Shown in pieces: positions 44,101 through 54,814 of a DNA stretch of 64,000 nt. Every line of letters begins with the position of its first letter. The first letter of the stretch is position 1. Origin of the DNA: Mantis religiosa (taxonomy: Eukaryota; Arthropoda; Insecta; Mantodea; Mantidae); contig CM060947.1 in NCBI GenBank assembly GCA_030765055.1, positions 104,578,966-104,642,965 of the forward strand, read 5' to 3'. A program made the translations under genes and the position numbers. The notes under the pieces were generated by a model. It saw only the letters and a list, made by a program, of their open reading frames with translations. It made no database searches and was not told the origin of the DNA.

Positions 44101-46822
44101 AGCCAAGGCGATAGTGACTACGTCCGCACGGACAAAGTGCTTCACCGCATCGACACCGGGGATGCCCAGCCTATTCGGCAACCACATAGACGCGTTCCGC
44201 TGGCGAAGCAAGGGGCGGTACGAGACATGCTGGAGGACACGAGATCCAGGGGGTGATTGAAGAGTCTGACAGCCCTTGGTGTTCCCCTGTAGTCTTGGTG
44301 ACGAAGAAGAACGGCGAGCTACGCTTCTGCGTGGACTACAGGAAGCTGAACGCTGTCACCCGGAAGGACTGCTTCCCCTTACCCCGGATTTACGACACCC
44401 TGGACACGCTAGCTGGTGCGCAGTGGTTCTCGACCCTGGACCTGAAGTCGGGCTACTGGCAGGTAGCTCTAGATCCGAGAGACAAAGAGAAGACCGCATT
44501 CTCGACAGGCCAAGGGCTCTGGCAGTTCACAGTTATGCCCTTTGGCCTCTGTAACGCACCAGCTACCTTCTAATGCCTCATGGAGTCAGTGATGAGAGGA
44601 CTGACTTACGACGCCTGCCTGCTATACCTGGACGACATCATTATAGTCTGTAAAACTTTGAAGACCACCTAGAGAATCTGAGTAAGGTGCTTCGGAGATT
44701 GCAGGCGACCAACTTGAAGCTGAACGCGAAGAAGTGCCAGCTCTTCCGCAAGGAAGTGAACTACTTGGGCCACATAGTCTCAGCAACCGGAGTGGCCACA
44801 GACCCGGAGAAGACACAGGCTGTGAGAGATTGGCCGCGCCCAAAGGACAAGAAAGAGTTACGCAGTTTCCTGGGGCTGTGCAGTTATTACCGCCGCTTCA
44901 TAAAGGGGTTCTCCAGCATCGCAAAACCCCTCACCCGCCTGACAGAGGAACACCGGCCTTATGTGTGGACGGAGGATGCCGAAAACGCTTTCCAGCACCT
45001 AAAGGAGACCCTGTGCAGTGCTCCAATTTTGGGTTTCCCACAACCGGGTGGCGCCTTCATTGTGGACACCGACGCCAGCAACCATTGCATTGGAGGTGTC
45101 CTATCGCAGATTCAGGACGGCCATGAGCGGGTGGTAGCCTACTACAGCAAGACGCTATCCAAGGCAGAGAAGAACTACTGCTTCACCCGACGAGAATTAT
45201 TGGCGGTAGTAAAGACCTTGGAGCACTTCCATAAGTACCTGTACGGTCAGCCATTCCACCTGAGGACTGACCATTCCGCCCTAACCTGGCTATTGAGCTT
45301 TAAGAACCTGGAAGGCCAGACAGCACGTTGGGTTCAGAGGCTGCAGGAGTACGACTTCACCTCGGAACATCGTAGAGGGAAGAGTCACGGTAACGCAGAC
45401 GCCATGTCCCGAAGACCCTGTCCAGAAGAGTGCGGCCAGTGCACGAGAGTGGAGGAGAAGGAGCGTGCCGCAGCAGTCCGAGTAGTCAGGGCAGTACCTG
45501 CGGATGGCTGGGATAGCGCAGGCCTGAGGAGGGAGCAGCTGGCGGACGCAGACTTGGGGCCACTCTTGAGGGAAGTGGAGGCAGGGACGAGACCAACCTG
45601 GGCAGACGTCGCACCGAGGAGTGCCACCTACAAGTCTTACTGGGCCCAGTTGGACTCGTTGAAGACCAGAGAGGGTGTGCTGTTCCGGGTATGCGAATCA
45701 CCCGATGGGAAGACGCAGAGAGAACAGTTGGTACTTCCCCGGAGTAAGGTTCCGGAAGTCTTGGAAGAAGTGCACGCCGGTACTTCAGGAGGACACCTGG
45801 GAACGAACCGGACGATTGACAAACTACGGCAGCGCTACTACTGGCTGAGGCTCCGAGCAGACGCTGAGAGATGGTGCCATCAGTGTCACGTGTGCGCGGC
45901 GAGTCGCGGCCCCAAGACTAGGAGCCGGGGTCGCATGCAACAGTACAACGTCGGAGCGCCATTCGAACGGATCGCCGTTGACATTGCTGGACCGTTCCCA
46001 ATATCCGACCGAGGCAACAAGTACCTGATGGTGGTCGTGGATTACTTCACTAAGTGGCCAGAGGTGTATGCCATCCCGAACCAAGAGGCAAGGACATGCA
46101 CAGACTGCCTCGTGGAGTAAGTGTTTTGCCGATTTGGGGTGCCATTAGAGCTGCACAGTGATCAAGGCACCAATTTTGAGTCCAACCTGATGAAGGAGGC
46201 ACTAGAGAGACTTGGGGTTAACAAGACCCGCACAACACCTCTACATCCCCAGTCGGATGGCATGGTCGAGAGGTACATCAAGACCTTAGAGGAACACTTG
46301 AGGAAGGCCGTGGCCAGCCATCAGCGAGACTGGGACGTCAAGGTGCCACTGTTCTTGCTGGCCTACCGCTTATCAACACATGACACCACGGGGATCACGC
46401 CAGCCAGCTTAATGTTCGGCCGAGAGTTACGCCTCCCCTTTGACCTGGCTTTTGGTAGCCCTCCGGGGGTGAGACAGCCAGCGACCGAGTATGTGGAGAA
46501 CCTGGTGGACTACCTCCACGACATGCACGAGATGGCTCGCCAGAACATCCAGAAGGCAAGCGACCGCATGATTACCCGGTACGACAGGCAAGCCAACAGC
46601 CAAGGGTTCCAGCAAGGTGACCTGGTCTAATTGTACCACCCTACCCGGACCAAGGGACGCTGCCCGAAGCTTCAGCAGCCATGGCAAGGACCGTACCGTG
46701 TGGTGAAGAGAATTAACGACGTGGTCTACCGCATCCAGTAGGTGCCCCGAGGAAATATGTTGGTGGTACACCTGGATCGCCTGGGCCGCTACGATGGCGC
46801 TGTTCGGGATAACCAGCCTTGA
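44101..46822 (+). pseudogene. Gyp-1 pol, second part: RT, RNase H, integrase
   Basis: Resumes after the duplicated target. RT: CVDYRKLNAVTRKDCFPLPR, MPFGLCNAPATF and YLDDIII (catalytic YLDD). RNase H: FIVDTDASNHCIGGVL and LRTDHSALTWLL. Integrase: an HHCC finger (HAGTSGGHLG...CHQCHVC), VDIAGPFP, HSDQGTNFES and PLHPQSDGMVERYIKTLEEH. It ends DNQP at TGA 46820-46822 within the polypurine tract. A lost base near 44250, a TAA at 44571, a frameshift near 44655, and stops at 46118, 46628 and 46739 inactivate it. Confidence 0.93.
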
Positions 46823-46833
46823 GGAGGGAGCAG
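46821..46833 (+). other. Gyp-1 polypurine tract
   Basis: GAGGAGGGAGCAG lies directly before the 3' LTR. The same GAGGAGGGAGC precedes the LTR of the second gypsy copy. Confidence 0.85.
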
Positions 46834-47223
46834 TGTTACCCAAACAGCAAGCCCACAATGCCGGTCAATAAATGTAGGCCGGCGGAGGGAGGGGAGACAG
46901 GAGGGGTTGCTGAGTCTTTGTTTACCCCTCCTCCTGCCACTCGAAGTGACACGAAGCTTCGAGAATGTTTTTCCCCTCTATAAAAGGAGAATCGGGAAAC
47001 TTCGGGGCCGATCGATACCGGAAGCGACAGTCAGTTGAGAGTAGTGTTGTTATGGCGTGCGTTGTGTAAGTAGCGTCGAGCGTACGTGTAGATTGATATT
47101 GGAAAATCAACTAATTGTGTACATTAAATTGTAATTGTGAACAGTGTATTGCTACGAAAATAAACTGCAATTCTTTTGTGTTTGTAACCTCGACTTTTTA
47201 TTTCACGAACCCACAAAGTCACA
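46834..47223 (+). repeat. Gyp-1 3' LTR
   Basis: 390 bp, TGTTACCC...AAGTCACA. It has an intact-looking TATA (CTATAAAAGG) where the 5' LTR has CCATAAAACG. About 14 substitutions separate it from the 5' LTR. Confidence 0.95.
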
Positions 47224-48130
47224 GTATACTACACTTCTCTTCTATCTCATTATGGAAACTGACCCAATCTGCTTTTTTAAAATTCCAAGAAGTTTTAATT
47301 TTTGGTTTATTACTTTTATTTATTAGACCTCTTATGGAGTTTATGGTGATTTTGTGGCCTGAACCTGGGTCTTCTATTATTTATCTTTTTGTATTGTCAA
47401 TTATGTCAGATGATACCATCAGAAGATCAGGATTTGTACCTGAACCATTATAGTGAAGGTAAGTAGGTGGATCATTTGAATTAAATATTAATTCCATTGT
47501 TGACGAGTTTATTAGATCTTCTATGACTCTTCCTGCTGAATTTATATCTCTATAGCCCCATCTAGAGGAATGTGCATTAAAATCACCTATTAGAATACTT
47601 TTGGGTTCTATGGGGATAGAATTTATATCTAGTTTATTGTCTGGGGGATTATAGCTACTGTAAATTCTATAGTGATAGTTACTTTTCCAAACTTCAATTT
47701 TAACTATTTCTGACTTATCTTGCTCTTCTATTGTTCTTTTGATTTGGATATTAGCTTTTATATTTCTTTTAATTCCTGTGAAAATACCACTTGCTACCTG
47801 ACAAGCCTTTGGAAGTATATGTGTAGTGTACTGATCCATTTCAAAATATTTTTCCTGTTCTCCCAACAGATTGGCTTCCTGTAATGTGAAGACATCTATA
47901 TCTTGATCTGCTAATATCTTCATTAACTCTTGTGTCTTTGACTGTGACATGCCTCCTGCATTCCACTGTAGAATTCTTAAAGTATTGGAATTGTGATGAA
48001 GTTTGCTTAAAGATGTCCCCACCCAGAGATCCGATTGGGGGACAGTTTCAACTCCAGAATATTTTTCTTTAGGACTCATACTTATGTGTGTTTTGGCTTT
48101 CATATAACTGTTTTCTTAATAGGCACCAGT
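47224..48130 (-). pseudogene. LINE-B 5' part: AP endonuclease of the I-like LINE
   Basis: A minus ORF 48103-47381 (240 codons) starts MKAKTHISMSPKEKYSGVET. It shows LRILQWNAGGM, DVFTLQEANLL, YRIYSSYNPP, ILIGDFNAHSSRWGY and NPDLLMVSSDII, the successive catalytic blocks of the apurinic-type endonuclease. A stop at 47381 and the gypsy insertion at 47224 cut it off from the RT. The sequence 5' of the ATG ends near 48130. Confidence 0.9.
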
Positions 48131-48149
48131 TTTCACAATATGGCAGTTA

Positions 48150-48833
48150 CATCACCCAACTTAAACCCCCATTATGCAAGGGGGACCGCACCTATCGTTG
48201 GTCAACGGGTCCATCGGTCATCTACTCTAGTTTGCTATCTGTTTCACCTTGTTATCCCAGCTTTTTTTCTTTTCCGCTCTTTACTTTCCTCATCCATTTC
48301 TCTTTAGCTTTCCAAAATGGGTTCCCCATATTTCTATTTCTATTTTCATTTTTCCCCATAATCATTTTTATGGCTATCAACTCACTTTGCATCTTTTCCT
48401 GTTTCCTTTGCCATACTTTCTGTCTCCATTCTGCTAGCTGTTTGCACTCTGTCAGAATATGAACTGTATTGTCTTTTTCTCCACATAATTCACATATTTC
48501 TATCCTGCAATTTCTTACTCCCCCTTAGGAACATTGATTCCATTCTAATCCAAGCCATTTCTTCCATCTCCTGCCTGTTATGGTCTACATATCTTTCTCT
48601 TCCCCATTCTGTTTTTGTTGCCTATAAAAATGTACTGATTTTCTGTTTTCTAATCCTCCCCATATTTCTTGACATTTTATATCCTCCATTCTGGTTCCTA
48701 TTATTTTCCAAAAGCCTGCTAAATTCCTATTTTCTAGTCTTCATAAATCCTCTATTCTTATTTCTTCCACAGTTTTTTCTGCCTCCGACCACCAAATTTG
48801 TCTATTTTCCAAATTCTTTTGTAGATTCATACA
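48150..48833 (-). pseudogene. LINE 3' ORF fragment (family L), second copy
   Basis: In decayed minus frames: LAGFWKIIGTRMEDIKCQEI, SVHFYRQQKQNGEEKDM, CELCGEKDNTVHILTECKQL and NPFWKAKEKW. It is the same block order as the copy at 27400-28140, including the CCHC motif. It abuts the mariner at 48836. Confidence 0.65.
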
Positions 48834-49934
48834 TAGGAGGGTCGGCTTATAAATTGCAGGCTTCACATAGAGATCAAAGTATGCATAAGTGTATATGATC
48901 AAATGTACTCATTTGATACCATAGCAAAATAGAATCAATCATTTGAAGAAGGGTAACAGACTTTGAAAGACAACCCTTGCTCTGGTTGGCCACAGGAAGC
49001 TGTGAATGAGGGAACAAAACAGAGAGTGGGGAACTTAGTGGGAAAATCAACATGTCACTGTTGAAATACTAAGTGTGACAATCAGTATTATTGTTGGCAG
49101 CAATGACTGTATAGTCCATGAACATTTAAAACTACAAAAATTCTTTGCAAAGTGGGTTCTGCATTCCAAAGACAGATTAAAGTCATATTTGTTAGACAGA
49201 AAGCAAGGAACCGAAATTAGATCTCTTGGTAGGGAGGAAACCATAGGCTGTCACATATTCACATTACATACCACCAAGTATGGAGTACCACAAGGTTCGA
49301 TTCTTGGGCCTATATTACTTTTATTATATATAACTGACCTATATGATAATCTTAAGATAAAGGGCACTGAATTCATACTTTATGCTGATGACACTACAAT
49401 TCTCATCTCCACTGGAAATGTGCAGCATTTAAATAATAAATGCAATGAGGTATTGCTAAGCCTGGAAAACAATTTTCTTGTCCGCAATCTCTGTCCAAAT
49501 ATCAGTAAGATGAACTATTTACTTTTTACATTAAACAGAAGCAATTACAATAATGAAGGGTTAAAATTGGTGTACAACAATCAAGTAATATCAGAGGTTC
49601 AAAACACAAAGTTTGTAGGCATCCATATTGATGATAATCTTTCATTTCAGAATAATGTCCTAATGACTTACTCCAAACTAACAAAACTATATTCCTGCTA
49701 TACCAGCTTACCAACATGTTACAATTTCAAATGGTTTGTACAGTATACTATGCATTATTTCATTCCCATTTAGAATATGGAGCGATGATATGGGAATCTT
49801 TGCCTAAAACTTCCTTCATGCAGATCTTCTTGCTTCAAAAAAGAGCTGTAAGAGCTTCGGCTTAAGTTAATAGATTGGAGTCTTGCAGGCCATACTTTAA
49901 GCAATTTAAAATACTTCCATTATTTTGTATATAT

Positions 49935-50497
49935 TATCGCGAACCCATTATTTACTATAGCGTGGCATGGAGCAATAAGGGACAGATGCCGGGTGGAGAT
50001 AAAGAGCTTGCCTAAGCAGATAAACATAGCCTGGAGATAAAAGGCATGCCAAAACAGATAACGTTAGAAGTCTGGAATGTTCGTGTTTCGTCTAGTGACA
50101 GAACATCCGATTTCTTCTATATATCGAGATTCAACTGTATTAAACTGTATTTAACTGTGTTAAAAAATGCGACTCATCTAAAATTTAATAATCCGATTTC
50201 TTGTTTGTTATAGAAAAATCTAGAATCATGAATGGTCGGGTATAAAAAGAAGCCGTGGCTAGTTTATCGGACAGTTGTAAAGACAGTTGTTAACAGAGTC
50301 ATAATGAGAGAGTGGTAATTGAACTGGAAGTTGAGTGAGCTCTTTGTTTGTGGTCAACGATCTTGGAAGATTGTATTTGTGTATGTTACGTAATTCTGCT
50401 GTAATCAGAAGTATACAAACCATATTACTACGGCAATAAAGAACGTTTTGAATTTCTGCAACTTGGACTTTTAATTCTACAAACCCAGAAAGTCACA
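49935..50497 (+). mobile_element. Solo LTR (LTR-2 type) inside LINE-C
   Basis: 563 bp, TATCGCGA...AAGTCACA, flanked by a 4-bp ATAT at 49931-49934 and 50498-50501. TATA-like GGTATAAAAAG at about 50238; CAATAAAGAACGTTTTG then TTTCTGCAACTTGGACTTTT near the 3' end match LTRs at 53921 and 54815. The expected TG start appears mutated to TA. No internal region, so it is a recombination product. Confidence 0.88.
50117..50190 (-). mobile_element. 74-bp PLE-C tail insertion inside the solo LTR
   Basis: Flanked by a 12-bp duplication ATCCGATTTCTT (50105-50116 and 50191-50202). On the minus strand it reads TATTAAATTTTAGATGAGTC and ends with repeated ATACAGTT.AATCTCGA, the left and right termini of the PLE-C insertions at 646-809 and 23976-25166, with nothing between. 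Confidence 0.85.
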
Positions 50498-51601
50498 ATA
50501 TGTATTCCTTACTATTTTGTATGTTAAAAGGTCAAGTAAATCCCTTCAACTAAACAAAGATGTACATACTTATTTTGCTCGCAGACAAAATGACTTTTTT
50601 TCTGAGTTCATACAGGGGTACCTTTGGTAATAAAAGTATAATTAATGGAGGTTCTAAATATGTTAATGTACTGCCAACAGATCTAAAGGGATTGTCTGAT
50701 ATAAAACTATTTAAGAAAGAACTCAAGAAATATTTAATAAAAATATAAATAATGCTGTTCTAAACATTTTAATGTACTGCCAACAGATGATGATGATATA
50801 TATATATAAGGACGCTCAACTACGGTGGTCATCAGCGCCCTTTAAAAAACTAGTCATGGCAAGAGCCAGATATAAAGCTTTCTAAAAACTATACAAGTGT
50901 ATACACTGCCAACAGATGTAAAAGGTTTGTTTGATATAAAACTGTTTAAGAAAGGACTCAAGAAATATTTACTAACATACTGCTTTTACAGTTTTTAAAT
51001 GACAGTACTAATTAGTCTTAAACACATTAACGAAGATGTAGTTATGCTACATATTTAAAGTGTCATTTTTGTTCTGAAATGAATATAACTTACATAAATA
51101 TAGAAGTATCCTCCTAATTTACACCTGGTTTTGTGTGCATCATATATTGCTTCTGACATGATCTTCAATAACACCAACTGTGTATATTGTATGATTGAAA
51201 AAATAAACCTTTAAGGCTGTTCCTTTTATTCCACAGTGCATCTCCTCACAGAACAGATGTAACTGTGAGGAAACTGGAAGTTGCTGAAGTCCAGTAGCTT
51301 GAACATCCACTCTACAGCCCTAATCTTACACCATGCAACTTCTAGTTGTTTCCTCCAGTGAAATCCTGCATTTCTGTAAACCTTTTCAATGAATTCAGGG
51401 CCTTGCTCAGGCTATAGATTTGCTCTGTTAACAATATCTCAGTCTGAATACTGTAGTACTTTTCTTAAAGGTTGCAACATTTTCAATTGTGTGTGGAAGG
51501 ATATGGGGTGTATTTTGAAGGATCATTATAAGTTTTTAAATTCCGTAAGTAGCTTAGACTTTAAGAATGGCACTTACAAAAATTTTTGAATGACCCTTGT
51601 A

Positions 51602-51700
51602 GTAGAAAAAGTAATAATACACATGCAAAACAAATTTTTTTGGTACACTAATTAAAATCAATAAAGAATTAATTGTTGCCTACATGTTTTGTTCCTTTAT

Positions 51701-51749
<49 letters not shown>

Positions 51750-52040
51750 CAAAACATTTTAGATATAAACTTTTGGTAGAAGTATTTTATATTAATAAAT
51801 CATAATTGATTGATTATAGAAAACAGTTAAAGTCTCAAAAACATCTAATCCTATAACTCATTAAAATCATAAGTTTCGTTTGTTATATATTCTATGTAAG
51901 TAGTTTCACTTTCAAACTAATTAAAGAAAATTATGCATTGCCTTGAATGAACTGAAGAGCATATAAAATTGTGCAGATAAGATATCTTAATGAAGGTAAT
52001 TGAATGTACAATATTTATAAAACTGTGTATCATTCAACAG
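51602..52040. other. Intron 4, last part, with a poly(T) run
   Basis: Contains 41 T's at 51702-51742. It ends in the acceptor ATTCAACAG at 52040. No other feature. Confidence 0.6.
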
Positions 52041-52137
52041 AGCAGATGTCTAGACTGCACATTGTGCAAATGGCAAAAGCTTATATATCATGCCATCAGG
52101 CTATGAAGAGGAAATCAGATGTGGTAGCTAAATTAAG
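52041..52137 (+). CDS. Host gene, exon 5
   Basis: Bounded by CATTCAACAG| and AAG|GCAAGT, a GC donor. Its first two bases complete a Glu codon, then 31 codons beginning QMSRLHIVQMAKAYISCHQA, ending in phase 2 and joining an Arg codon in exon 6. Reading through the donor meets a stop within four codons. The frame agrees on both sides, supporting a GC-AG intron. Confidence 0.75.
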
Positions 52138-52452
52138 GCAAGTACAAATTTAGATTCAGATTTGTTTATATCAATATTGCTTTTTAGTATTCAAAAATAT
52201 AAACAAGAGTGAAGCTCATAAGTTAAATTCTTGCGATTATTAAAATGGAATAAGAAAAAGTCTTATTTCAGTTAATCATCTTCCTTTGACTGTAACAGAA
52301 TAAGAAAACCTGTTGAACTATTTATCAAAATATTAGTATATAGATTTATATTAATGTAAAATGAGCTGAAGAATGTGACCTGTTTTGCTTATGTGTTTTA
52401 TATTTCCTTATGTTTTTGGTGTTGGGAAGGCATGGACTAAATAAATAAATAA
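52138..52452. other. Intron 5, first part
   Basis: Begins with the GC donor. No other feature. Confidence 0.5.
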
Positions 52453-52454
52453 TA

Positions 52455-53207
52455 TACGAGGGCTGTTCAGAAAGTAACCTCCGATCGGTGACAGTGCAGG
52501 TAGTGGGGGGAGTAGCGATGTCATCTGTGCATTCACGCACTCAGCAGGTCAGTTGGCATCAAGCCGTGGTCGAGTGAACGGCGTATCTGTGCTAGTTTAG
52601 TGTCTGTGGCCGTTTGAAATGTGTGCTGCAATAGAAAACCCCGCCAAATGTGAAGTGCGTGCTGTTATAAGGTTTTTTACAGCCAAAGGATATTCTGCAG
52701 CAGCTATTCATCGTGAGCTTTGTGCCGTGTACGGACCAAGAGTTATGAGTGAAGGAGTGGTCCGTAAATGGGTACGTTTATTTAAAAGTGGACGAGAAAA
52801 CGTTCATGACGAAGAGAGGAGTGGTAGACCATCATTGGTGACGGACGAACTCGTTCAGACAGTTGATGCAAAAGTTCGTGAAAACCAACGTTTCACAATG
52901 TCGGAGTTGTCTACTGATTTTCCACAGATTTCTAAGACTCTTTTGTATGAGATAGTGACAGCAAGATTGGGTTACCGTAAGTTCAAAGATGCGGTCACAG
53001 GCTGGCTCCAGGCACAAGCGGGTGATTTTTATGCAGAAGGAATTTCAAGGCTTGTGAACAGATACGATAAGTGCCTCAATCGTTATGGAGACTATGTATA
53101 AAAATAGTGCAAAGATGTAGTTGTAAGAAGTGTATATTAAAATATTTTTATTTAACTTGGTGAATTTTTGTAATCAACCGGAGGTTACTTTCTGAACGGC
53201 CCTCGTA
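52455..53207 (+). mobile_element. mariner deletion derivative (Mar-4), 753 bp
   Basis: Inverted termini TACGAGGGCTGTTCAGAAAG and the inverse of CTTTCTGAACGGCCCTCGTA match over about 28 bp with a single mismatch. TA duplicates flank them (52453-52454, 53208-53209). Strong terminal conservation indicates a young element. Confidence 0.95.
52619..53101 (+). CDS. Internally deleted mariner transposase, open frame
   Basis: 160 codons starting MCAAIENPAKCEVRAVIRFF. Residues 1-125 are the paired-like helix-turn-helix DNA-binding region (VIRFFTAKGYSAAAIHRELC, SGRPSLVTDELVQTVDAKVR). Then the sequence jumps in frame at about 52985-53005 (LGYRKFKDAVTGWLQAQAG) to the C-terminal end GISRLVNRYDKCLNRYGDYV. 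The entire D,D34D catalytic core is missing, about 180 residues compared with a usual ~345. With no stop in the fused frame, it could encode a terminal-repeat binder lacking catalysis. Confidence 0.85.
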   Translation: MCAAIENPAKCEVRAVIRFFTAKGYSAAAIHRELCAVYGPRVMSEGVVRKWVRLFKSGRENVHDEERSGRPSLVTDELVQTVDAKVRENQRFTMSELSTDFPQISKTLLYEIVTARLGYRKFKDAVTGWLQAQAGDFYAEGISRLVNRYDKCLNRYGDYV

Positions 53208-53209
53208 TA

Positions 53210-53916
53210 AATAGAGTATGAATATTATATATCTGTACCTAGGTTACTTATTACACCAGGACATCTATTCAAACTTACACAACAGTTTAAAAAAACAACT
53301 AAAACATGTAAAAGAAATTACCTTGTTTGAAGAAATTTAGTAACAGTTACGTCCAAATTAATTGATAAAACTATTTCTAGTCGGTTTTATCAACATAAAA
53401 AAATTAAATATTTAGCAAGAGTCAGAAGAATTATAATAGCATAACAAAAAGGAAAATAATTATAACTTTTTACATAAATTACTGTTGCTGGGTACTAGCA
53501 ATGAAAGACACTTTGCAGCTCTGTATAAAAACTACAACTGCTTGCACGTGCTACATTCACTGGTAGTATGGTACCCAGTGAAAACTTACGCTTGGTAGGC
53601 CAGAACATTTTGTCACTGCAGGTGTCTATAATTTTATTTATGTAAGTACTTATTTCTACTTTCATTTTTGTTATTTCCTTAAACATATATTAGTTGACTA
53701 ATTAATTAACTATTGATTATTATTTCCATTGTTAATTTATGTTTACATTTTTATAAAAAATCATTTTGTATTATTTTTCTTAGCTCTATTTAAATTTTCT
53801 TCTTATTCATCACTATATGATATATAAATAAGTAAATAAATGTAATATTATAATTTCAGTTTAAATTAGTTACATTTTTTATTTTTGTAACAGTTGTTAT
53901 AACAACAACAGTGATG
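53210..53916. other. Intron 5, no feature recognised
   Basis: AT-rich, with no supported open frame. Confidence 0.5.
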
Positions 53917-53920
53917 ATAA

Positions 53921-54343
53921 TGTCACGGCGCATTGCTGCGACAGGCGCAGCTGGCGCACGAAAAAGACATAGTGCAACGCGCAAATAAAAACTTGCCAAA
54001 ACAGAGAAAGAAAGAGATAGATAGATGTCTGGAAGTTTCTCTTTTTCTGATGCCATCTTGATTGTTACAGAACGTTTCACTAATTTCTAGAACAATGAGT
54101 GGAGGTATAAAAGAAGCCACAGTTAGTTTGTCAAGAGACAGTTGTAATTGGACTTGTGTAATGATTTGAAAGTGAATTCTTTTGTTTGTGGATGTGTGAC
54201 AGACAAATTTGAAAGCTGTGGTTGTGTATGTTGCATAATTCTGTTTCTGCAAAGGGGTGTAAAAACTGACTTTCTACGGAAATAAAGAGCATTTTGAATT
54301 TCTGCAAACTAGACTTTTAATTTTATGAACCCACAAAGTCACA
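53921..54343 (+). mobile_element. Solo LTR (LTR-2 related)
   Basis: 423 bp from TGTCACGG to AAGTCACA with a 4-bp ATAA duplication at 53917-53920 and 54344-54347. TATA-like GGTATAAAAGAAGCC at about 54101 and GGAAATAAAGAGCATTTTGA near the end. The last ~100 bp resemble the LTRs at 49935 and 54815. Confidence 0.93.
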
Positions 54344-54814
54344 ATAATAACAATATCAGTGAGAATAGTAACAATAATAGTAACAACAATAATAACAATA
54401 GTAGATAATAATACCTCAGCCACCACCACCGACACCCTGCCATTTGTATGTTATGTTTTAAATTGAAATGTAGTATTTAAAATTGGCATTATAAAAATAT
54501 TTATTTTCTTTGTAAATAATTTGCTTATAATACAACCTTTTCTTTACATTATACTTTCCATTGTTATTCCTTTTCACTGCACTAAATACTTTCACATAGA
54601 ACTCTATTTTATTTTCTCCCCTCACTTTAACAGCACAGTAGTTCATTCATCCATCTTCCTTTTATTGATGTAGTTCCTGTTTCCACCATGTTGGTTCCAA
54701 TATCACTCTTCTTACTACAAAATAACCTTTTCCCTAATAATAAAAACCTACTTACACCAGCACCTCATTCTTCTTTCTTCACATCTTCATTATCTCCTCT
54801 CGTCCCATACGTAT
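54344..54814. other. AAT/AAC-rich low complexity, then no feature
   Basis: Imperfect AATAAC/AGTAAC triplets at 54344-54410 are followed by AT-rich DNA without a gene. Confidence 0.6.

Larger units (their letters stand above)
36858..47223 (+). mobile_element. Ty3/gypsy LTR retrotransposon (Gyp-1) carrying LINE-A
   Basis: Two 390-bp LTRs (36858-37247 and 46834-47223) flank gag and pol. The 4-bp target duplication GTAT lies at 36854-36857 and 47224-47227. Without the 4.78-kb LINE-A insertion, the element is about 5.6 kb. By eye the LTRs differ at about 14 positions (~3.6%), so the insertion is not recent. There is no third open frame between pol and the 3' LTR, hence no envelope gene. Stops and frameshifts in gag and pol make it inactive. 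Confidence 0.95.
49172..50748 (+). pseudogene. LINE-C reverse transcriptase, 3' half
   Basis: RT motifs TKYGVPQGSILGPILLLLYI and FILYADDTTILIS (catalytic YADD), then NTKFVGIHIDDNLSFQ. After a frameshift near 49773 comes a C-terminal PLFCIYMYSLLFC-type block that is re-joined exactly when the LTR is excised, then GLSDIKLFKKELKKYLIKI before the stop at 50746-50748. The motifs fit the CR1/Jockey group. The first ~30 codons of the surrounding ORF (49075-) are mariner-derived. Confidence 0.85.
49172..51227 (+). mobile_element. 5'-truncated LINE (LINE-C) inside Mar-3
   Basis: It begins in the RT (DRLKSYLLDRKQ) and ends in a 3' UTR at about 51227. A 9-bp near-repeat ATTCCAAAG/ATTCCACAG (49163-49171, 51228-51236) may be the target duplication. 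A solo LTR splits it at 49935-50497. A partial repetition of its 3' end is seen at about 50900-50990 (CTGCCAACAGATGTAAAAGG). Confidence 0.75.
48836..51599 (+). mobile_element. mariner (Mar-3) split by a LINE
   Basis: Termini GGAGGGTCGGCTTATAAATT (left) and the inverse of CAAGGGTCATTCAAAAATTT (right), with flanking TA at 48834-48835 and 51600-51601. Transposase remnants: RVTDFERQPL and IVHEHLKLQKFFAKWVLHS before the break, LEHPLYSPNLTPCNF (third catalytic block, with the Asp replaced by Asn in YSPN) after it. The middle of the catalytic domain was already missing. Confidence 0.85.

Noticed and set aside
46822..47223. Search for an envelope gene in Gyp-1 (errantivirus-type)
   Set aside because: The pol stop overlaps the polypurine tract and the 3' LTR follows immediately, so no third ORF fits.
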